Assembly: GCA_017642935.1 (NCBI GenBank)
Contig: JAEPOK010000001.1
Location: forward strand, 1-64,000
From: Hyphomicrobiales bacterium
GTDB lineage: Bacteria > Pseudomonadota > Alphaproteobacteria > Rhizobiales > MH13
Direction of reading: 5' to 3'
DNA length: 64,000 nucleotides
Shown here: piece by piece, positions 36,203-45,382 of the stretch
Position numbering within the stretch: position 1 is the stretch's first letter
Layout: the number at the start of each line of letters is the position of its first letter
Made by a program: the position numbers and the translations under genes
Notes under the pieces: model-generated
Told to the model about the DNA's origin: nothing
The model's database searches: none
What the model saw: only the letters and a program-made list of their open reading frames with translations

Positions 36203-39200
36203 TCGGCGGCAACCCGAGCATTGGCGGGCAGACCCAAATCGTTGGCCGGTGAGCCGTGCCCGTCTGTTGCCGTTTGGCTGTCCTGCGCTGACGGATTTCT
36301 GAATCTGCGCGCATAGGCGAGCACGAACATGGGCGGCGTGAAGTAAAACGACACAACGGTTGAGAGCAGCACGCCGCCCGCGACCGACATCGCAAAAGGT
36401 GGCCAGAAGCCACCGCCTGCTAGGATCAAGGGCAGGAAGCCGCCGAAAGTCGTGATGGTGGTGGAAACGATGTGGCGGCTGGAGCCCATCAGCACGTCAA
36501 CCATGGCCGCCTTGTCGCCGCGCATCGCGCCCTCATTGGCCTGCAGACCGGTCAGAATGATGATGGCTGCGTTCACCGACACGCCAATTGAGCCGATCAC
36601 GCCGATGATGGCGTTGATGCCGAACGGGTATTGGAAGACGGCCAGGGCGAGCATGCTGAGACCGGCACTTAATCCACACACAACAAGAGCGATGGCGGTT
36701 AGCCTGAAGGCGTTGAACGTCAGCGCGATGGCGGCAATCGTTAGCGTGATGATGAGGCCCAAGGAGGCCAGCAAGTCACCTAGTGTGCTGGCACGGGCAT
36801 CGCTGTCGCCGCCCAGTTCCATGCGATAGCCTGGAGGCAATGCGAATCCCGCATCGTCCAGCGCCGCCTGCACTTCAACCAGCGCTTCTTCAGGCAGAAC
36901 GCCCCGCAGAACGAACCCTTGCACGGTGTTGGCGCGTTCGCCATTGCGGCGGGTGATCGTGCTGGCGGCGGGCTCCAGGCGGATGGTGGAGATGGCTGAG
37001 AGTGGCATGGCCGGCCACTGACCCTCAGCTGATCTTTGGGCAGCATTGGGCAGGAGGATTGGGAGGTCGCGTATCGCCTGAAGGTCGGTGCGGCTGGCAT
37101 CGCCAAGACGCACGCGGATCGGCAACTCCTCGGCGCCCTCGACCATGGAGCCGCCGGTCACGCCTTCTAGGCTTGCCTGCAGTTGGCGAGCGATGCCGCC
37201 CAGATCGAGGCCAGTCAGCCGGGCTTGCGCCTCGTCAACGTTGATAACCGCTTTCGGCGCGCCCGGACCAATGGTGCCACGCGCGACGACAACGCTGTCG
37301 ACACCCGCCATGATCTGCCGTGCCTGATCGCCCAAGGTGCGCAGCGTCTGCAGATTGTCACCGATCAGGCGGATTTCGACCGGGGCGGCGACAGGTGGTC
37401 CCTGCACGAGACCGCGCACCAACACTTCAGCTTCTGGCGCGATGCTGGCTAGGTTGCGCTGAAGCTCTGGCAGCAGCGCTTCGGTGGCGTCGGCGGACGT
37501 CGTCGTGATGAGCGCATGCGCATGACCCGGCGCGTTCTCTCGGCCGCCAACGATGTTGTAATAGAAGGCGGGCGCCGAGCGACCGACAACCCACATTACT
37601 TGGTCGATCCGCTCGTCGGTTCGCAAGCGCTCATCGATCCGCGTGATCGTTTCTTGCGTCGCAGTGATCGCACTGCCAGGGGGCAGGTCGATTTCAATGT
37701 AGAACTGGTCGCGGTCGACACCCGGAAAGAACTGCGCGGTCAACGTGGGCAGGCTCAAAAAGCCCATGATCGGCAGCACCAAGGATAGGGCCACCGAGCG
37801 GACCGGATTGGCGACGGCCCAGCCGAGCGATGCTTTGAACGCCGCGCTCACGAACCCACCGCGCATTCCGCCACGTTTGCCGTCCCCCGGCAGCAGATGC
37901 CCGGCAACGGCGGGCGTTAGCGTCACCGCAACAACAAACGACCAGCAGAGCATGATCACCACGGCGATGGCGATGGAGCCGACAAAATCGCCGGCCGGGC
38001 CCGGCAGCAAGATGAGCGGCGTAAAGGAGAGGGCGGTGGTTACAGTGGACGCCAATAGCGGTGCGAACAGCCGTCTGACCGACCGTCGCACCGCCTCCAC
38101 ACGTTCCATGCCTTTGGCGAGCCGCTGGCCAACCTCGTCGGTCATCACAATCCCGGCATCGACCAACAGGCCAAGCGCCACGATGAGGCCAGTTACTGAC
38201 ATCTGATGGATCGCCAGGCCGATGAAATTCATCGTTGCCAGTGTGGCCAGCGTCACGATGGGCAGGATGAGCGCCACGATCATCGCCGAGCGCAGACCGA
38301 GCGTGAGCAGCAGGACGCCGACGACCAGTGCGACACCGATGGCCATGTTGGTGCCGACTTCCATCAGCCGATCGGACGTATACTTGCTTTGATCGAAGGT
38401 GAGATCGAGGGCGAGGCCACCAGGAATGGTTGGGCGATAGGCCTCAACGGTGTCACGAACAAAGCCCGCCCAGACATCAACCTGAAGCCCGTCTTCCAAC
38501 GTCGCGCCGAGTAAGATCGCTGGGTTGCCGTTGTAGAGCGCGCTTTCGGCCACCGGCAGGCGCGGGCCGCGGGTGATGTCCGCGATCTGATCAAGATAAG
38601 CTACGCTGCCGTCATTACCTTGCCGGACCACGATTTGGCTAAGGCGATCCAGGGCCTCAATCTCGCCATCGACATTGATCAGGAAGTCGCTGGTTATGCC
38701 GCGTACCCGGCCAGCTTGGCCCTTGGAGTCGGCTTGGGCGATGGCCTGCGACACATCGCTCGCTGATAGTCCGAGGGCTGCCGTTGCCACCGGATCAAGT
38801 CGGACGAGCACTTCATCCTCCGGTAGGCCGAAGAGTTCGACAGCGTCGGCGCCGGGGATATTGCGCAGCTCTTGTGCCAGATCGCGGGCGTAGCGTGCGG
38901 CGATGGTGGGCGAGGTGCCAGTCTGCTCTGTGCTGATCGCGATGATCGCGGCATAGGCGCTGCCGCCGCCGGTCTCGAACTCCGGTTCCAGTGCGTCGGC
39001 GGGTAGGGTCGGCGAGAGTTCGGCAAGATCATCGCGGATTTCCGCCCAAACCTCTTCGATGCGGTCGTCCGGGACGGTAACGCCAAGCTCAACCGAGACA
39101 ATAGAGATTCCAGTCGACGAGGCCGAACTGATGACATCGACTTCAGCCACCTCGCGCAAAACATCTTCGATTTCCGAAGTCACCAGGGCTTCAACCCGCG

Positions 39201-39363
39201 CCGGATCAGCGCCGGGGAAGATGGTTGTAACCGTGGCAAAGAGGTTGGTGATCGTCGGGTCTTCTTGCCGACCGATTGCCAGGAGCGAGGACAGGCCAGC
39301 GGCGATCACGACAAGCAGCGCTAGCGCGATGAGGCGTGGTTGGCGAAAGGTGAGGCTTTCCAT
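36199..39363 (-). CDS. RND efflux permease 2
   Basis: A 1054-aa inner-membrane RND transporter with the N-terminal helix (LALLVVIAAGLSSLLAI), two large periplasmic loops and two membrane bundles. In helix 4 the usual DD pair reads DA (GLLVDAGIVMTDEVGQRL). It resembles the group of RND pumps with short N-termini that work with TetR-controlled adaptors. Its ATG overlaps the adaptor stop by one base. The first pump at 12483 is only distantly similar, so this is a separate system with its own regulator at 40628. Confidence 0.92.
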   Translation of the reverse strand: MESLTFRQPRLIALALLVVIAAGLSSLLAIGRQEDPTITNLFATVTTIFPGADPARVEALVTSEIEDVLREVAEVDVISSASSTGISIVSVELGVTVPDDRIEEVWAEIRDDLAELSPTLPADALEPEFETGGGSAYAAIIAISTEQTGTSPTIAARYARDLAQELRNIPGADAVELFGLPEDEVLVRLDPVATAALGLSASDVSQAIAQADSKGQAGRVRGITSDFLINVDGEIEALDRLSQIVVRQGNDGSVAYLDQIADITRGPRLPVAESALYNGNPAILLGATLEDGLQVDVWAGFVRDTVEAYRPTIPGGLALDLTFDQSKYTSDRLMEVGTNMAIGVALVVGVLLLTLGLRSAMIVALILPIVTLATLATMNFIGLAIHQMSVTGLIVALGLLVDAGIVMTDEVGQRLAKGMERVEAVRRSVRRLFAPLLASTVTTALSFTPLILLPGPAGDFVGSIAIAVVIMLCWSFVVAVTLTPAVAGHLLPGDGKRGGMRGGFVSAAFKASLGWAVANPVRSVALSLVLPIMGFLSLPTLTAQFFPGVDRDQFYIEIDLPPGSAITATQETITRIDERLRTDERIDQVMWVVGRSAPAFYYNIVGGRENAPGHAHALITTTSADATEALLPELQRNLASIAPEAEVLVRGLVQGPPVAAPVEIRLIGDNLQTLRTLGDQARQIMAGVDSVVVARGTIGPGAPKAVINVDEAQARLTGLDLGGIARQLQASLEGVTGGSMVEGAEELPIRVRLGDASRTDLQAIRDLPILLPNAAQRSAEGQWPAMPLSAISTIRLEPAASTITRRNGERANTVQGFVLRGVLPEEALVEVQAALDDAGFALPPGYRMELGGDSDARASTLGDLLASLGLIITLTIAAIALTFNAFRLTAIALVVCGLSAGLSMLALAVFQYPFGINAIIGVIGSIGVSVNAAIIILTGLQANEGAMRGDKAAMVDVLMGSSRHIVSTTITTFGGFLPLILAGGGFWPPFAMSVAGGVLLSTVVSFYFTPPMFVLAYARRFRNPSAQDSQTATDGHGSPANDLGLPANARVAAE

Positions 39364-40541
39364 CAGCCCTCTCCTCGCTCGTCGAGGGGCTCAGCCAAGC
39401 GGACTTGAGCGCCGGGCACCACCCGGTGCGTGCCATCGCCGATGATCGATATGTCACCTTCGAATGTGCCGCGGACGAAGGCCTGATCGCCTTCAATGTG
39501 AAGAATTTCAACGGCTTCGCGCCCAACTATGAACGTCTCTGAGCCCTCACCAGACTGAAGTGTAAGTACGGTCCAGAGCCCCCGTACGCCATCCTGCAGG
39601 GCATTGAGCGGCACCAGATAGCCACGTTGATCAAGCGTTGGCCGGAGCGTCAGCGTGCCTGCTTCGAGATACACGGCATCTTCGGTCTCAAGCCGGAAGA
39701 GTGCCGTGCGTGTTCGTGTTTGCGGATCGAGATCTGGGCGAAATCCATCAAAGCTCGCGTCATAGTCGAGCCCATTGATCGTGATGATGACTCGCGCCAA
39801 AGCGTCTTGATCATTGGCAAGGCTGGGGTCGATGCCAACGCGAAACAGCGGCGCGCTCGACTGCAACACCTCCACGATCGGTTGCCCGACTGAAGCTACG
39901 GTTCCTTCATCGGCCAACCGGGTGGCGATGGTGCCATCGAACGGTGCGATGAGCCGGGTTTGCGCCAACTGAACGTCGATGCGCGTGAGGCCGGCGTCGA
40001 TCTCGGCGATGCGGGCTTCCAGATCGGCGAGCGTCAACCGCGCGGTATCCAAGGCCTGTTCGGAGGCAAATCCGCGGTCGCGCAGTTCGCTCTGCCGCTG
40101 GGTCGTGAGCTCGGCCAGTTCCAACTGGGCTTCCACCGCGCGCCGCGAGGCTTCAAGCCGCGTTCGCTCCGCATCTAGGATTTGCGTATCGAGCTGCGCG
40201 ATCACATCGCCGGCACGGACGCTGTCGCCCTCATCGACCGTGAGGCGTTCGATCTCGCCAGCTTGTTGGAAAGCGAGATTGACGGTTTGTGCCGGTTCGA
40301 CCTGGCCTTGGAAACGGCGTGTGACCGTCAATCCTAGTTGCGGCGACAGGGTCATCGCGCTGACAACCGTCAAGGGCGCCGGTTCGGGGCCAAGAACGGC
40401 ATCGGCGCGCTGTGAGAGAAGCGTTACGCCACCAAAAACCAATCCTCCGGCCAGCAGAATGACGGCGCTGGTGCCGGTTAGCGTAAGGAAGCGTTTGACA
40501 ATGCGTGAGCCGAGCGGCGATTTGGGTGTGGTCTGGCGCAT
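39363..40541 (-). CDS. RND efflux periplasmic adaptor 2
   Basis: A 392-aa membrane fusion protein with an N-terminal membrane anchor (FLTLTGTSAVILLAGGLVFGG) rather than a clear cleavage site or lipobox. It has two lipoyl halves (LTVDEGDSVRAGDVIAQLD and LIAPFDGTIATRLADEGTVA), a helical hairpin between them and a beta-barrel domain. It precedes the permease with a one-base overlap and faces the TetR gene across a region with two operator-like palindromes. No outer-membrane channel gene is present. Confidence 0.9.
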   Translation of the reverse strand: MRQTTPKSPLGSRIVKRFLTLTGTSAVILLAGGLVFGGVTLLSQRADAVLGPEPAPLTVVSAMTLSPQLGLTVTRRFQGQVEPAQTVNLAFQQAGEIERLTVDEGDSVRAGDVIAQLDTQILDAERTRLEASRRAVEAQLELAELTTQRQSELRDRGFASEQALDTARLTLADLEARIAEIDAGLTRIDVQLAQTRLIAPFDGTIATRLADEGTVASVGQPIVEVLQSSAPLFRVGIDPSLANDQDALARVIITINGLDYDASFDGFRPDLDPQTRTRTALFRLETEDAVYLEAGTLTLRPTLDQRGYLVPLNALQDGVRGLWTVLTLQSGEGSETFIVGREAVEILHIEGDQAFVRGTFEGDISIIGDGTHRVVPGAQVRLAEPLDERGEG

Positions 40542-40559
40542 GGGATATCTTGCCTTTTG

Positions 40560-40576
40560 AGTAAGTGGTGCTTACT
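40560..40576. promoter_or_regulatory. TetR-type operator 1
   Basis: AGTAAGTGGTGCTTACT has perfect 6-bp arms (AGTAAG and CTTACT) around a 5-nt centre. It lies 18 bp upstream of the adaptor start, so a bound repressor would block the efflux operon promoter. Confidence 0.7.
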
Positions 40577-40593
40577 TCAACGCTGACCAGATA

Positions 40594-40610
40594 TGTAATA
40601 GTCACTTACT
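40594..40610. promoter_or_regulatory. TetR-type operator 2
   Basis: Read on the minus strand, AGTAAGTGACTATTACA shares its first eight bases with operator 1 and has its own GTAA/TTAC arms. Centres are 34 bp apart. It lies 17 bp upstream of the probable TetR start, so autoregulation is likely. Confidence 0.6.
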
Positions 40611-40627
40611 TTGACAAGCCCTGTTGC

Positions 40628-41260
40628 GTGAGAAAGTTGAAAAAAGTGTCCGTAAAGAGCCAGGCGACCGACAAGCGTGAACCGTATCATCACGGAGATT
40701 TGCGGGCGCATCTCATTGAAACTGTTCGCCAATTGGTCGAAGAGAAGGGCGTTGACGGGTTCTCAATTTCGCAGGCTGCACGCATTGCCGGCGTTAGCAG
40801 CGCCGCGCCGTACAAGCACTTTTCCGACAAGATGGAGATCGTTCGCGCCGTTGCATTGGAGGGGATGCACCGCCTGGGCGCGGCGATGAGAGATGCTGCT
40901 CAAGGCGCGTCAGCGACCAAATTCGGCAAGATCGATGCGATCGGCAAAGCCTATGTCGACTTTGCGCGCGCCGAGCCTGGTGTTTTTCGCCTGATGTTTG
41001 GGCTGACCGAAACCCATGCGGCTGATCCAGAAATCATGTGCACGGGACTGGAGACGTATGGCATTCTATTGCAAGAGGTTGCGGCTGCGCTGCCGGAGGG
41101 AACGAGCGAAACCGACGTCCAGCGCCGGTCCTACTTGCTTTGGTCGTTTGTCCATGGCCATTCGTTCTTGCAGATCGACGGCAAGGTGGATGCAAGCAAA
41201 ATGGCGGCCTCGGAGGATGAGTTGCTGGCGGAGTTATCGCGGCGCGTTCTTGGCAGCTAG
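40628..41260 (+). CDS. TetR/AcrR-family regulator
   Basis: About 210 aa. The N-terminal helix-turn-helix is DGFSISQAARIAGVSSAAPYKHFSDK, and the ligand-binding region has the conserved AEPGVFRLMFG block. I use GTG 40628 because earlier in-frame codons (to GTG 40565) lie inside the operator palindromes; GTG 40646 is another choice. It is divergent from the adaptor-permease-monooxygenase operon and is its probable repressor, released by an exported compound. Confidence 0.87.
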   Translation: MRKLKKVSVKSQATDKREPYHHGDLRAHLIETVRQLVEEKGVDGFSISQAARIAGVSSAAPYKHFSDKMEIVRAVALEGMHRLGAAMRDAAQGASATKFGKIDAIGKAYVDFARAEPGVFRLMFGLTETHAADPEIMCTGLETYGILLQEVAAALPEGTSETDVQRRSYLLWSFVHGHSFLQIDGKVDASKMAASEDELLAELSRRVLGS

Positions 41261-41281
41261 GCCAAGCCGTCAAATCAGCGT

Positions 41282-41692
41282 TCAGTGAGCGCCGATGGCC
41301 GAACCAATGGCGTCCCGTGCCAGCGGCTTGGCGACGAAACTCACATCAGGATGCAGCTTCTTAAAGGCGTCCGCATCGCACCGAAGAAGCGGAACCGTCA
41401 TCATCACGGCGACGCTCTTGATCAATTGTCCGAGTTTGCAAGACTTGATCTGTTCCAAAAACTGGACGCCATTCATGTGAGGCATCCGAAAATCAAGGAG
41501 CAGAAGATCGATCGACTCCTCTGATCCGTTGAGGCGTTTGGATACGAAGAATGCCAGCGCTTCTCGCGGATCGACAAATTGCTCGATCTCATCGAACCAA
41601 GACGTTTCATCGATCGCTCGCCGGGCAAAAAACTGGTCGATCTCACAATCGTCCAGAACGACCACGCTGTGTTGGTGATCCATAGCCTGCAT
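41282..41692 (-). CDS. Single-domain response regulator 1
   Basis: A 136-aa stand-alone receiver. Acidic pocket VLDDCEID, phospho-acceptor Asp67 in LLLLDFRMPHMNG, and conserved Lys in SFVAKPL. It lacks an output domain, so it may act as a phosphate sink or relay. It is divergent from the phytochrome kinase gene across 155 AT-rich bp, and shares this arrangement with the second receiver gene downstream of the kinase. ATG 41683 (MDHQHS) is an alternative start. Confidence 0.87.
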   Translation of the reverse strand: MQAMDHQHSVVVLDDCEIDQFFARRAIDETSWFDEIEQFVDPREALAFFVSKRLNGSEESIDLLLLDFRMPHMNGVQFLEQIKSCKLGQLIKSVAVMMTVPLLRCDADAFKKLHPDVSFVAKPLARDAIGSAIGAH

Positions 41693-41847
41693 GTCTTCCC
41701 CCGAGGACGCCGTTGCGGCAGTAATTTATAGCCATTTCTGCAAATTGCGCCAAACAGAGGAAAATCAACCTCAAGATGTAAAAAAAACTTTGCGAACGGA
41801 TTGCTCTTTAAGAAGAATACGCCAATTAACTAAGCATAAACTGATGA

Positions 41848-44196
41848 ATGGACGGGGATCCAAGCATGCAGGTCAATTCATTGCAGCGGTTCTTCGATGA
41901 AATCGAACCGGTCACGCTGAACAACTGCGACTTGGAAGCAATTCACCGATCCGGCGCCATACAAGGCGTTGGCGTCTTTTTTGCCTTTGATCCGTCAAGC
42001 AAGCGCATCACGCACTGGAGCCAGAACGCCACCGAACGTGGCTTTCTGCCGCACGATGGCGCATCCGATGCGAGCGGCGATTTTTCCGGTCGAGCCATAG
42101 GCGAGGTCCTGCCGGAGGTTGCAGATGAGTTGATCGCATTGGCGGATGACGAGGCCAATCGTCACCAACATATCGCGCTTAGCGATCTGGTCTCCCGGCC
42201 CGGCGCAGACGATGGACTTGCTGATTATGACGCCATTCTTTGTCGCACCGACGAAGCTGCATTCGTTGAGCTTCTGCCTAGCGTCGATATCACGCCGCGT
42301 GAGCTGAAGTCGAAGCTCAGGGGCGCCCAGCGGGCCACAGGTGCGATCATGTCGGCGCGCAATTTTGCCGATGCGGAGCAATTGGCGACTGATGCCATAC
42401 GCGAGCTGACCGGCTACGGACGTGTGAAAATCTACAAGTTTCTGCCGGACGCCTCAGGCGAGGTCTCTGCGGAATCGCGCGATGAGGCCTTACCTAGCTA
42501 TCGCGGCCTGCACTTTCCAGCGACGGACATTCCCAAACAGGCGCGGCACCTTTACTCGATCTTGCCATTTCGACCCAGCCTGTCAGTCGATGACGACATT
42601 TCGCCAATCGTCACCAACCTTGGGAAAGTCGGCGACTCGCTCGACATGACGTGGTGTCTGACGCGGTCGGTGTCGACTATGCACACTGCCTATCTTCGCA
42701 ACATGGGTGTTGGATCAGCCTTTAGTTGCTCCCTGATGGATCAGGGCACGTTATGGGGGTTGGTGTCCTGCCACAGTCTCGATCGAAGCCCGGTTTCCTT
42801 TGATGTATGGGGGCTGGTGCGCGACATTGCCGAAGCGCTGATGGCGAAGCTGAACCAGCACCGCGAGGCCGAGACGACCGCCAAAATCAAAGAGATGCGT
42901 GATCTGGAAGCCAATGTCGCCGTCCAGCTGCGCGAGAAAGGTCAGATCGAAGACGTTTTAGCCGATTACGCGCCAACCTTGCAGCGTTTTCTTGATGCGG
43001 ACGGCTTTGCTTTTCAATTTGACGGCAAGATCTATAGCGTCGGTAACACACCGCCTTTGCCGTTTATTCGAAGACTGATCAAGTGGGTGGGCGCGCGCGA
43101 TTCAACGGATGATTACTTTCGATCCAAAGCATTGCACCGAGACTGGCCGGCAGCCAAAGAGCACATGGAAACGGCGTGCGGTGTGCTCGTACAACCTGTG
43201 ATTATCCATCGGGTCTGCCAATTGGTCTGGTTCCGGTCGCCTATCACCACAACGGTGCGCTGGGCCGGCGACCCGAATGCGAAAAAAGTAGCGCCACGCG
43301 CTGACGGTACGCACATCTTGCAGCCCCGCAATTCGTTCGATCAATGGGTTGAAGAGCACCGTGACGAGAGCCGTGAATGGTCCGATGCGGAAATCAACGC
43401 TGCGCGCGAAATCTTCAAAGACGTGCTCGATATCATTGCGACGCAAGCGCAAAATCTGCGCCGAATGACCGAAGAACTGACGCTCTCACAGGAAGAGACG
43501 CGCGAGGAGCTGGCGCAGTTCGCCTATGCGGCTGCGCATGACATTCAAAACCCAATCAACACGATCACCAGCGCGCTGGACCTTCTGCGAACCGTTGAAG
43601 AATCCAGCAGCGATCCGGTGGTCAAAAAGTCTCTTGATTATGCGATGCGCTCGTCGGATCGGTTGCGCAATCTTGCCGATCAGATGGCTAACTTCGTGGC
43701 CCTTGGCCGGCGGGAAATCGAGCCGGAGCCAGTTGAGCTCGATGACGTGGTTGCCGATGCATTGAAAATGTTGGACCACGCGGTCGGCGAACATGGTGCA
43801 ACGTTCGACTGCCAGGATTTGCCGACCATCGCGGGCAGCCGCGATTTGTTGACGATCCTGTTCTTGAATATCTTCTCCAACGCAATGAAATACCGAGCAC
43901 CGGACCGGCCGCCCAAGGTCAAGGTGCGCAGTTCTGATCAAGGGCGGTATGTGCATTTATCGATAGAAGACAATGGCATAGGCATAAAGCCGGAGTTCGC
44001 GGCGCGCATTTTCCAACCGTTCGATCGCTTGCATCGGGCGGATGACATTCCTGGAAGCGGCTTAGGATTAGCGACATGCAAACGAATTGCCGAACTTCAC
44101 AAAACGAGCATTCTTCTCGACCCGGACTATACCGACGGCGCGAGGTTCACCATCGACTTTCGCAAGGCGGCTTGGGGTCAGACGACCTTCGATTGA
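41848..44196 (+). CDS. bphP: Bacteriophytochrome histidine kinase
   Basis: A 782-aa red/far-red photoreceptor kinase. PAS domain with the biliverdin-binding Cys27 in NNCDLEAIHRSGAIQ; GAF domain with FPATDIPKQARHLY, TMHTAYLRNMG and LWGLVSCHS (second His of the usual CHH is Ser); PHY domain with the tongue motif PRNSFDQWVEE; HisKA with phospho-acceptor His564 in AAHDIQNPIN; and an HATPase with NIFSNAMKYRA, DNGIGI and GSGLGL. ATG 41866 would also work and places the Cys at residue 21. It is followed by a receiver gene and bphO, which supply a partner and the chromophore. Confidence 0.94.
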   Translation: MDGDPSMQVNSLQRFFDEIEPVTLNNCDLEAIHRSGAIQGVGVFFAFDPSSKRITHWSQNATERGFLPHDGASDASGDFSGRAIGEVLPEVADELIALADDEANRHQHIALSDLVSRPGADDGLADYDAILCRTDEAAFVELLPSVDITPRELKSKLRGAQRATGAIMSARNFADAEQLATDAIRELTGYGRVKIYKFLPDASGEVSAESRDEALPSYRGLHFPATDIPKQARHLYSILPFRPSLSVDDDISPIVTNLGKVGDSLDMTWCLTRSVSTMHTAYLRNMGVGSAFSCSLMDQGTLWGLVSCHSLDRSPVSFDVWGLVRDIAEALMAKLNQHREAETTAKIKEMRDLEANVAVQLREKGQIEDVLADYAPTLQRFLDADGFAFQFDGKIYSVGNTPPLPFIRRLIKWVGARDSTDDYFRSKALHRDWPAAKEHMETACGVLVQPVIIHRVCQLVWFRSPITTTVRWAGDPNAKKVAPRADGTHILQPRNSFDQWVEEHRDESREWSDAEINAAREIFKDVLDIIATQAQNLRRMTEELTLSQEETREELAQFAYAAAHDIQNPINTITSALDLLRTVEESSSDPVVKKSLDYAMRSSDRLRNLADQMANFVALGRREIEPEPVELDDVVADALKMLDHAVGEHGATFDCQDLPTIAGSRDLLTILFLNIFSNAMKYRAPDRPPKVKVRSSDQGRYVHLSIEDNGIGIKPEFAARIFQPFDRLHRADDIPGSGLGLATCKRIAELHKTSILLDPDYTDGARFTIDFRKAAWGQTTFD

Positions 44197-44285
44197 GCGT
44201 TGGTGCGCATTGGGTGCAGGCGGCGGCCAAAAGTCCGCCATCTGAATCAAGAGGCGCAGGCCAATATGGCCATCTCGATGAACCG

Positions 44286-44657
44286 GTGCGCCATGTCATG
44301 ATTGTTGATGACAATGAGGCGGACCTGTTCTTCACCAGCATGCTATTGAAACGCCATGGCTTTGTTCACGTCCACCAGTTTTCGTCTGGCCAAGAGGCGA
44401 TCGATGGCTACAAAAAAGGTGTCGGCTGCGACCTGGTGCTGATGGATGTGCGCATGCCGCAGATGGACGGTTTCGACACGGTTGACGGCATGATCAAACT
44501 GCCACGATGGCAACGCGAGCGGCCGACCGTTTACATGATGTCGGCGGCAAGCAATTCTAACGATCTACAAAAGGCGTCGGAGAGCACCTTCATTCAAGGG
44601 TTCGTTCGAAAACCGCTATCGGCCGAAGATCTAAGATGGGCACCTGATGACGACTAA
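44286..44657 (+). CDS. Single-domain response regulator 2
   Basis: A 123-aa receiver without an output domain. The acidic pocket is MIVDDNEAD, the phospho-acceptor is in LVLMDVRMPQMDG, and the conserved Lys is in FVRKPL. I prefer GTG 44286 (RHVMIVDDN) to ATG 44298, which would start inside the first beta strand. Its 3' end overlaps bphO by 11 nt, so the two are coupled. It probably receives phosphate from BphP. Confidence 0.85.
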   Translation: MRHVMIVDDNEADLFFTSMLLKRHGFVHVHQFSSGQEAIDGYKKGVGCDLVLMDVRMPQMDGFDTVDGMIKLPRWQRERPTVYMMSAASNSNDLQKASESTFIQGFVRKPLSAEDLRWAPDDD

Positions 44658-45327
44658 CCGGTCGCCAACGAGCATACAACAGCGGACCAAGGGACTGCGG
44701 GCGCGTTTAGCCGATGAGACGCGGGTGTTGCACGAGGCGCTGCATCATCATCCGCGCCTGCTGCCTCTTGCCTCAGGCCGCATCACCGAAATGGGTCTGG
44801 CGACCCTGATCACAGACTATTGGACGTTTTACGCCACGATCGAGGCGCAACGCGCCAAGTTCGGTTGGTGCGCCCCGGTCGATCTGGTGGCACCAACACG
44901 TGCGTTGGCGAGCGACCGGACGGCGATGCGTGAGTGTTTTTCGGTCTCACCGCCCCCTGTCCACCTCCATACCTTGCCGACATCAGGGGCACGTTGCCTC
45001 GGCGCGCTCTACGTCATGTTGGGCGCGCAGTTCGGCGGGCGGGTTCTTGGCCAAGAACTTGCAAAGGCCTTGCCGGACGTGCGCTCGACCTATTTCGCGC
45101 CCTGTCAGGACAGTCTTGGCGCGTGGCGGTTGTTGCTCTCACGTTTGGAAGACATTGCGCCCTTGTCGGCAGAAGCAAACGCAGTGGTACACGGCGCACT
45201 TACGACATTTCGCGGTTTAGCGGGCCTGTTGGACCAACGTTCGGTCCCTACGGTAGATCGCTTTTCCGACCAAGCCCTGGATCGTCAGCAGGTGCCGGCA
45301 CTGGCGGCAGCGGTCTCACTGGGATAG
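44647..45327 (+). CDS. bphO: Haem oxygenase for biliverdin synthesis
   Basis: A 226-aa haem oxygenase, converting haem to biliverdin IX-alpha, CO and iron. The haem-proximal region is RLADETRVLHEALHHHP, and the helix over the haem has LGALYVMLGAQFGGRVLGQEL, matching the family's GGxxxG glycine-rich distal segment. It is the third gene of the bphP operon and supplies its chromophore. BphP-linked haem oxygenases are common in alphaproteobacteria. Confidence 0.92.
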   Translation: MTTNRSPTSIQQRTKGLRARLADETRVLHEALHHHPRLLPLASGRITEMGLATLITDYWTFYATIEAQRAKFGWCAPVDLVAPTRALASDRTAMRECFSVSPPPVHLHTLPTSGARCLGALYVMLGAQFGGRVLGQELAKALPDVRSTYFAPCQDSLGAWRLLLSRLEDIAPLSAEANAVVHGALTTFRGLAGLLDQRSVPTVDRFSDQALDRQQVPALAAAVSLG

Positions 45328-45382
45328 GTCGTCTTCCGCGGCGCCGCGATAGTGCCGCCGCGCAACAAGAACCAAACCCGGA

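Noticed and set aside
41692-41848. Possible PpsR or stress sigma-factor site before bphP
   Set aside because: The AT-rich region has TGT triplets but none with ACA after 12 bases, and no convincing -35/-10 pair of a known sigma class.
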